DNA of 20,675 nucleotides, taken from the NCBI GenBank assembly GCA_016098155.1, contig JAAAJB010000607.1, forward strand, positions 1 through 20,675. The letters are read 5' to 3'. This DNA comes from Actinomortierella ambigua (lineage: Eukaryota > Mortierellomycota > Mortierellomycetes > Mortierellales > Mortierellaceae). The position numbers and the translations under genes are program-made. This document shows, one piece after another, positions 18,614 through 20,675 of this stretch; the first letter of the stretch is position 1, and every line of letters starts with the position of its first letter. The notes beneath the pieces are model-generated. The model saw nothing but the letters and a program-made list of their open reading frames with translations. It was not told the origin of the DNA and made no database searches.

Positions 18614-18826
18614 CTATTTGCAAGCGTTTCGCCTAAGCGAGTTTCCTTTGACTTGGGAGTCGAAAAAGATATTAGTCCGAATCACGATGTCAAACTGTTC
18701 GCAGTGAGAAGCATCCTTGATCTGTACCTGATCAGGGCAGCTGTTGTCATTGGTAACGGCAGTGATACTGTCGATGAGCGCATTTCTGACAGCCCTCAGA
18801 AGCACACTGCATAGCGTGACTATAGG
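18614..18826 (-). pseudogene. Possible remnant of a small secreted protein gene
   Basis: On the minus strand a 71-codon frame opens (GTG at about 18829) with a hydrophobic, signal-like stretch PIVTLCSVLL. It continues with NDNSCPDQVQIKDASHC and EQFDIVIRTNIFFDSQVKG, then stops at a TAG. The middle has the balanced composition and paired Cys of a real extracellular protein, unlike the low-complexity frames elsewhere. It has no ATG and no obvious continuation on either side, and Arg residues break the hydrophobic stretch. I therefore read it as a decayed fragment or an exon whose partners I cannot find. The family is unknown. Confidence 0.25.
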
Positions 18827-18844
18827 CACTTCTAGGAGAATGAT

Positions 18845-18917
18845 ATTTTAGTGTGCCTTTGTTTACGAAAATTCACTGTGACTTGCATTCGCACGCTGGT
18901 GAGCTTCACACTAAAAT
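18845..18917. repeat. 11-bp perfect inverted repeat, 51-bp spacer
   Basis: ATTTTAGTGTG (18845-18855) and its exact reverse complement CACACTAAAAT (18907-18917) flank 51 bp. The right arm ends about 22 bp before the point where similarity between the M13 copies begins (about 18939). No transposase frame lies between the arms. It could be a remnant of a small mobile element or a transcript-end hairpin of copy 2. Confidence 0.5.
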
Positions 18918-18921
18918 GCGT

Positions 18922-18932
18922 TTTATTTTATT
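18922..18932 (-). terminator. Overlapping poly(A) signals of M13 copy 2
   Basis: The minus strand reads AATAAAATAAA, two overlapping AATAAA hexamers 75-85 nt after the TAG stop at 19007-19009. They lie just outside the segment shared with copy 1, so the two copies probably use different poly(A) sites. Confidence 0.55.
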
Positions 18933-19006
18933 TTTCTCTAAATTCGGAAGGGTAGGTGAGGCTACGTTCCTCCCCCCACTACCAAAAGAAAAAACCCCCT
19001 CTTCTA

Positions 19007-20675
19007 CTACCAGACGGTACACTTCTTCGCCGGATTCATCGGCGAGCCCTCTGCACACTTGAACGCCTGAGCAAACGCCGGCGTGTTCTGTGCGGGTCCA
19101 TTGACGCGCCACTTGGCCGGCGCATGCGTGTCCATCGTCAGCAACGCCTCTGCCATCTCCGGGGTCGACTTTAAACACCAGACCTGGCCGTATGAGATAA
19201 AGAACAATTGGTCCCGCGTGTATTTCTCCAGACCGGGTAGGATTTGGTTGTTGTTGTTGTTATTGGTGGTGGTGGAGGACCCTCCCTTGAACCGCTGGTA
19301 CCAGGCCTCATAGGCCTTTCGGAGCCCTCCGTTGTCCGCAATGTTCTCTCCCAGGGTGAACTGGCCGTTGACGGCCGAGGTCTTATTCGTCTTTGGGTTC
19401 GTGATGGTGAAATTGGAGTATTGGTCCACGAAGCACTGCGCTTTGGCGACGAACTGTTCGGCTGTCGTATTTGACCACCACTGAGAGAGAGAGGGAGAGA
19501 GAGAGAGAGAGAGGTTCAAGTTGTTAGTCTTTCAGACAGAATTTCATACTAGGATTTCCAAAAGGCTACGGAGAGATCGATAGAGAGGGGGGGGTGGGGT
19601 GCGTAGAACTCACATTCTGAAGCTTGCCAGTCGCATCAAAGAGCCGCCCATTGCTATCAAAGCCATGCGTGATCTCATGCGCGGTCACAACCCCAATCGC
19701 ACCGTAGGTCAGATACTCGGGGCTGCCCCTCGTGTACATGGGCTTCTGCATAAACGCAGCCGGGAATAGAACCTGGTTCTTCGTCGGGTAGTAAAACGCA
19801 TTGATCAGCTGCGGGTAGACCATCATCCAATTCCGCTCCGCCTTCTTGTTGATCTTGCCCCAATTCTTCTTGTTCGTATGGATCAAAGCTCCAGTGGTGG
19901 CGTCATAGAAATCACCCTCCTGGACCACCACCCCTTCAAAGTACGCCTCCAACGCCGCCGAGTCTCCCACGTTCGGATCTGCCATCGAGTACCCGACCAA
20001 AGAACTCATCGCTTGCAGCTTCGTGATCGCACTCGCTCGGGTCTGGTTGTCCAACCACGTCGTCGCAGGCATGTCCGTGAGGTATGTCTGCTTCATCGCG
20101 TCGATGATCTCCAACATTGCCGTCTTGTCCTCCGCCGTAAAGTGCTGGGCGACATAGAAATGTCCGAGGAGTTGGCCCAGGTCACGGTTTGTCTCTTCAA
20201 GACAGGTCTTCCAGCGGTCGGGCACTCGGCTGGGGTCGGTGCCCATCAGGGTTGCCTGAAGCACGTCCATTGGCGCTCGGAACGGTTGCGCCAGACTCGA
20301 ATGTCGCGCATTCATCGTCTTCAACGCAAAGTATGTCTGCAGCGTCGATGGCTGTGTCCGGTTCAGCAACCGACCCAGCTTTTCTTGGTAGGTCGGCGAC
20401 GTCACCACAAGGGTCCTGTTTGATCCGGTCGCCGATGATGCATACGGGTGGGAGTCATTGTTACTTGTACCAAGTGTCATGTCCAACAATCCCCTCCAAT
20501 CCACGGCCCCGTTAAGCAGCTCGAGCTGCTCGATCGTTCGCGGGTTCCAAATCTTGAGAACAGACCCAAGCTCCACTTTGGGCGTAGAGATATTTGCCAG
20601 TTGCGCCTCGAATGCGACCGCGTCCTGCGCCAGCTGTTCCGCCGTCGCGTTGGTCACGCCGTGAGGACCGAGTAC
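19007..20675 (-). CDS. Secreted M13 zinc metallopeptidase, copy 2, 5' part off the window (511 aa visible)
   Basis: The visible exons (minus) are 20675-19614 (354 codons, incomplete at its 5' end) and 19480-19007. The intron is 19613-19481 (133 bp, GTGAGT...CTCAG). It aligns with copy 1 from residue 260 on, with the same exon border after LQN. About 259 residues, including the signal peptide and first exons, should lie beyond the right edge. Catalytic elements are intact: NAFYY, HEITH (the more usual M13 form; copy 1 has HEMTH), GENIADNGG and DTHAPAKWRVNG. It ends at the canonical CTVW. The Asn run in the last exon is longer (NNNNNN against NNN) and the neighbouring Thr run is shorter. By eye about nine of ten residues of the last exon match copy 1. 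Even intron sequence is still alignable, so the duplication is fairly recent. Both copies look active. Confidence 0.92.
19483..19513. repeat. GA microsatellite in the last intron of M13 copy 2
   Basis: This is an interrupted GA tract (one GGG break) at the same intron position as the pure (GA)n of copy 1. On the gene strand it is the CT-rich polypyrimidine tract before the CAG acceptor. Length and purity differ between the copies, as expected of a microsatellite that has drifted since duplication. Confidence 0.85.

Noticed and set aside
18845..18917. Inverted repeat read as CACTA-type transposon ends
   Set aside because: CACTA elements begin CACTA and end TAGTG. Here the arms face the opposite way, enclose only 51 bp and carry no transposase, so the label is not justified.
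1..20675. CRISPR arrays, bacterial operons, prophage or integrase modules
   Set aside because: None is present. The gene structure is spliceosomal and fungal throughout, and the only repeats are microsatellites and the M13 duplication.

Overview
This is a nuclear fungal sequence, most likely from an early-diverging filamentous fungus of the Mortierellaceae (Mortierella sensu lato). That placement is inferred. The genes have short spliceosomal introns (106-166 bp) with GT(A/G)... donors and TAG/CAG acceptors. The promoters and introns are full of GA/CT microsatellites. The large leucine-rich protein on the left carries an N-terminal module that I know from the expanded Mortierella protein families. 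There are no bacterial operon, phage, tRNA, rRNA or CRISPR features.

Layout. Positions 1-1092 hold no convincing gene. Positions 1093-4324 (minus) encode a 1041-residue leucine-rich (RNI-like) protein in two exons. Positions 4325-5754 form a divergent intergenic region rich in low-complexity DNA: GA, CAGA, G-rich and CT tracts. Positions 5755-11111 (plus) encode a four-exon, 1646-residue RGS-domain protein with three C-terminal membrane segments, the architecture of Rax1/RgsC. Its RGS domain is broken up by two very large disordered insertions. Two further plus-strand genes follow at very close spacing: a 363-residue protein (11182-12398) and a 555-residue disordered protein (12427-14094). 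I could not assign a family to either. The right third holds two tandem, same-strand (minus) copies of a secreted M13 (neprilysin/endothelin-converting-enzyme) zinc metallopeptidase. Copy 1 is complete (14242-17025, 771 residues, four exons). Copy 2 (19007 to beyond 20675) is cut by the window edge. The 1.9 kb between them (17026-18940) holds the copy-1 promoter, a possible decayed coding remnant and a short inverted repeat.

Functional view. The genes do not form a pathway. The RGS-membrane protein is expected to act in polarity or G-protein signalling. The M13 pair would be secreted peptidases expanded by local duplication. The leucine-rich protein is probably a protein-interaction factor of a lineage-specific family. 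Exon joins were built by eye. Every multi-exon model was checked for GT...AG borders, preserved phase and total coding length divisible by three, but none has transcript support here.
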